The notes under the pieces: generated by a model
Told to the model about the DNA's origin: nothing
The model's input: only the letters and a program-made list of their open reading frames with translations
The model's database searches: none
NCBI RefSeq assembly: GCF_030462475.1
Contig: NZ_JASMRZ010000065.1
Span: 1-32,370 of the forward strand
Length of the DNA: 32,370 bases
Origin: Variovorax sp. CAN15
GTDB lineage: Bacteria; Pseudomonadota; Gammaproteobacteria; Burkholderiales; Burkholderiaceae_C
Direction of reading: 5' to 3'
Translations under genes and position numbers: made by a program
In this document: in pieces, positions 32,300-32,370 of the stretch
How positions within the stretch are numbered: the first letter of the stretch is position 1
Layout: each line of letters starts with the position of its first letter

Positions 32300-32370
32300 A
32301 TGGGTTACATAGCACCCCTGAAAGACATGCTGTTCGGCATCGAACATCTGGCCAACATCGGCGAGATCGC
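32300..32370 (+). CDS. Acyl-CoA dehydrogenase, N-terminal fragment (cut by window edge)
   Basis: From the ATG at 32300 the frame reads MGYIAPLKDMLFGIEHLANIGEI up to the right edge, with no stop. This opening (a YxAPLKDMLF start followed by a helix ending in a short loop) is typical of the group of acyl-CoA dehydrogenases with an extra C-terminal domain found in many Burkholderiales and Pseudomonas. Only about 23 residues are visible, so the call rests on that signature alone. The 107-base gap from the MarR gene and the absence of a strong ribosome-binding site (only AAGATAGAG) suggest a separate unit not belonging to picolinate breakdown. Confidence 0.65.
   Translation, partial: MGYIAPLKDMLFGIEHLANIGEI

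Noticed and set aside
1..32370. CRISPR arrays, tRNA or rRNA genes, insertion sequences, toxin-antitoxin or defence systems
   Set aside because: No regularly spaced direct repeats, no tRNA-like cloverleaf, no transposase-like product with terminal repeats and no defence-gene motifs were found on either strand by eye.

Overview
The window is high-GC, densely coded DNA from a proteobacterium. It is most likely a member of the Burkholderiales (Variovorax, Bordetella or Achromobacter-like). That placement rests on gene content: an orphan Bug/TctC receptor, an Aae-type efflux operon and a pyridine-carboxylate catabolic island. It is an inference, since no rRNA or other phylogenetic marker is present. 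I saw no tRNA, rRNA, CRISPR array, insertion sequence or prophage.

Layout. (1) 1-6302: a LysR gene cut by the left edge, then a four-gene aromatic-acid efflux operon on the minus strand (FUSC pump, DUF1656 protein, HlyD-type adaptor, NodT-type outer-membrane factor). It is divergent from a cupin-AraC regulator, and the divergent gap holds a perfect 9-bp inverted repeat. (2) 6376-13931: a bidirectional CoA-dependent catabolic cluster. PrpF-family isomerase and an SDR lie on the minus strand. A DUF35 protein without its zinc ribbon, a thiolase, a second SDR, a type III CoA-transferase, an enoyl-CoA hydratase and a Bug-type binding protein lie on the plus strand. I do not recognise this pathway as a described one. 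Its toolkit resembles the Bbs (benzylsuccinate) beta-oxidation module but lacks an acyl-CoA dehydrogenase. (3) 13967-14839: a LysR regulator. (4) 14919-32192: a picolinate (pyridine-2-carboxylate) degradation cluster.

The picolinate cluster consists of two divergent operons around a 502-bp control region. The left operon (25680 down to 14919, 12 genes) encodes a Rieske ferredoxin, a ferredoxin reductase, Rieske oxygenase alpha and beta subunits (together a four-component PicB-like 6-hydroxypicolinate 3-monooxygenase), the 3,6-dihydroxypicolinate decarboxylase PicC, 2,5-dihydroxypyridine dioxygenase PicD/NicX, maleamate amidase PicF/NicF, and a complete Liv-type ABC importer. The right operon (26183 to 32192) encodes the three subunits of a molybdenum picolinate dehydrogenase (PicA-like, with the Fe-S subunit fused to a CoxG domain), N-formylmaleamate deformylase PicE/NicD and a MarR repressor (PicR-like).

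Together the genes would import picolinate and convert it through 6-hydroxypicolinate, 3,6-dihydroxypicolinate, 2,5-dihydroxypyridine, N-formylmaleamate and maleamate to maleate. The final maleate cis-trans isomerase (PicG/NicE) is not in the window. Two sites of the form TCAG-N4-CT lie in the control region and are the best candidates for the MarR operators. The last 71 bases begin an acyl-CoA dehydrogenase gene that runs off the right edge.
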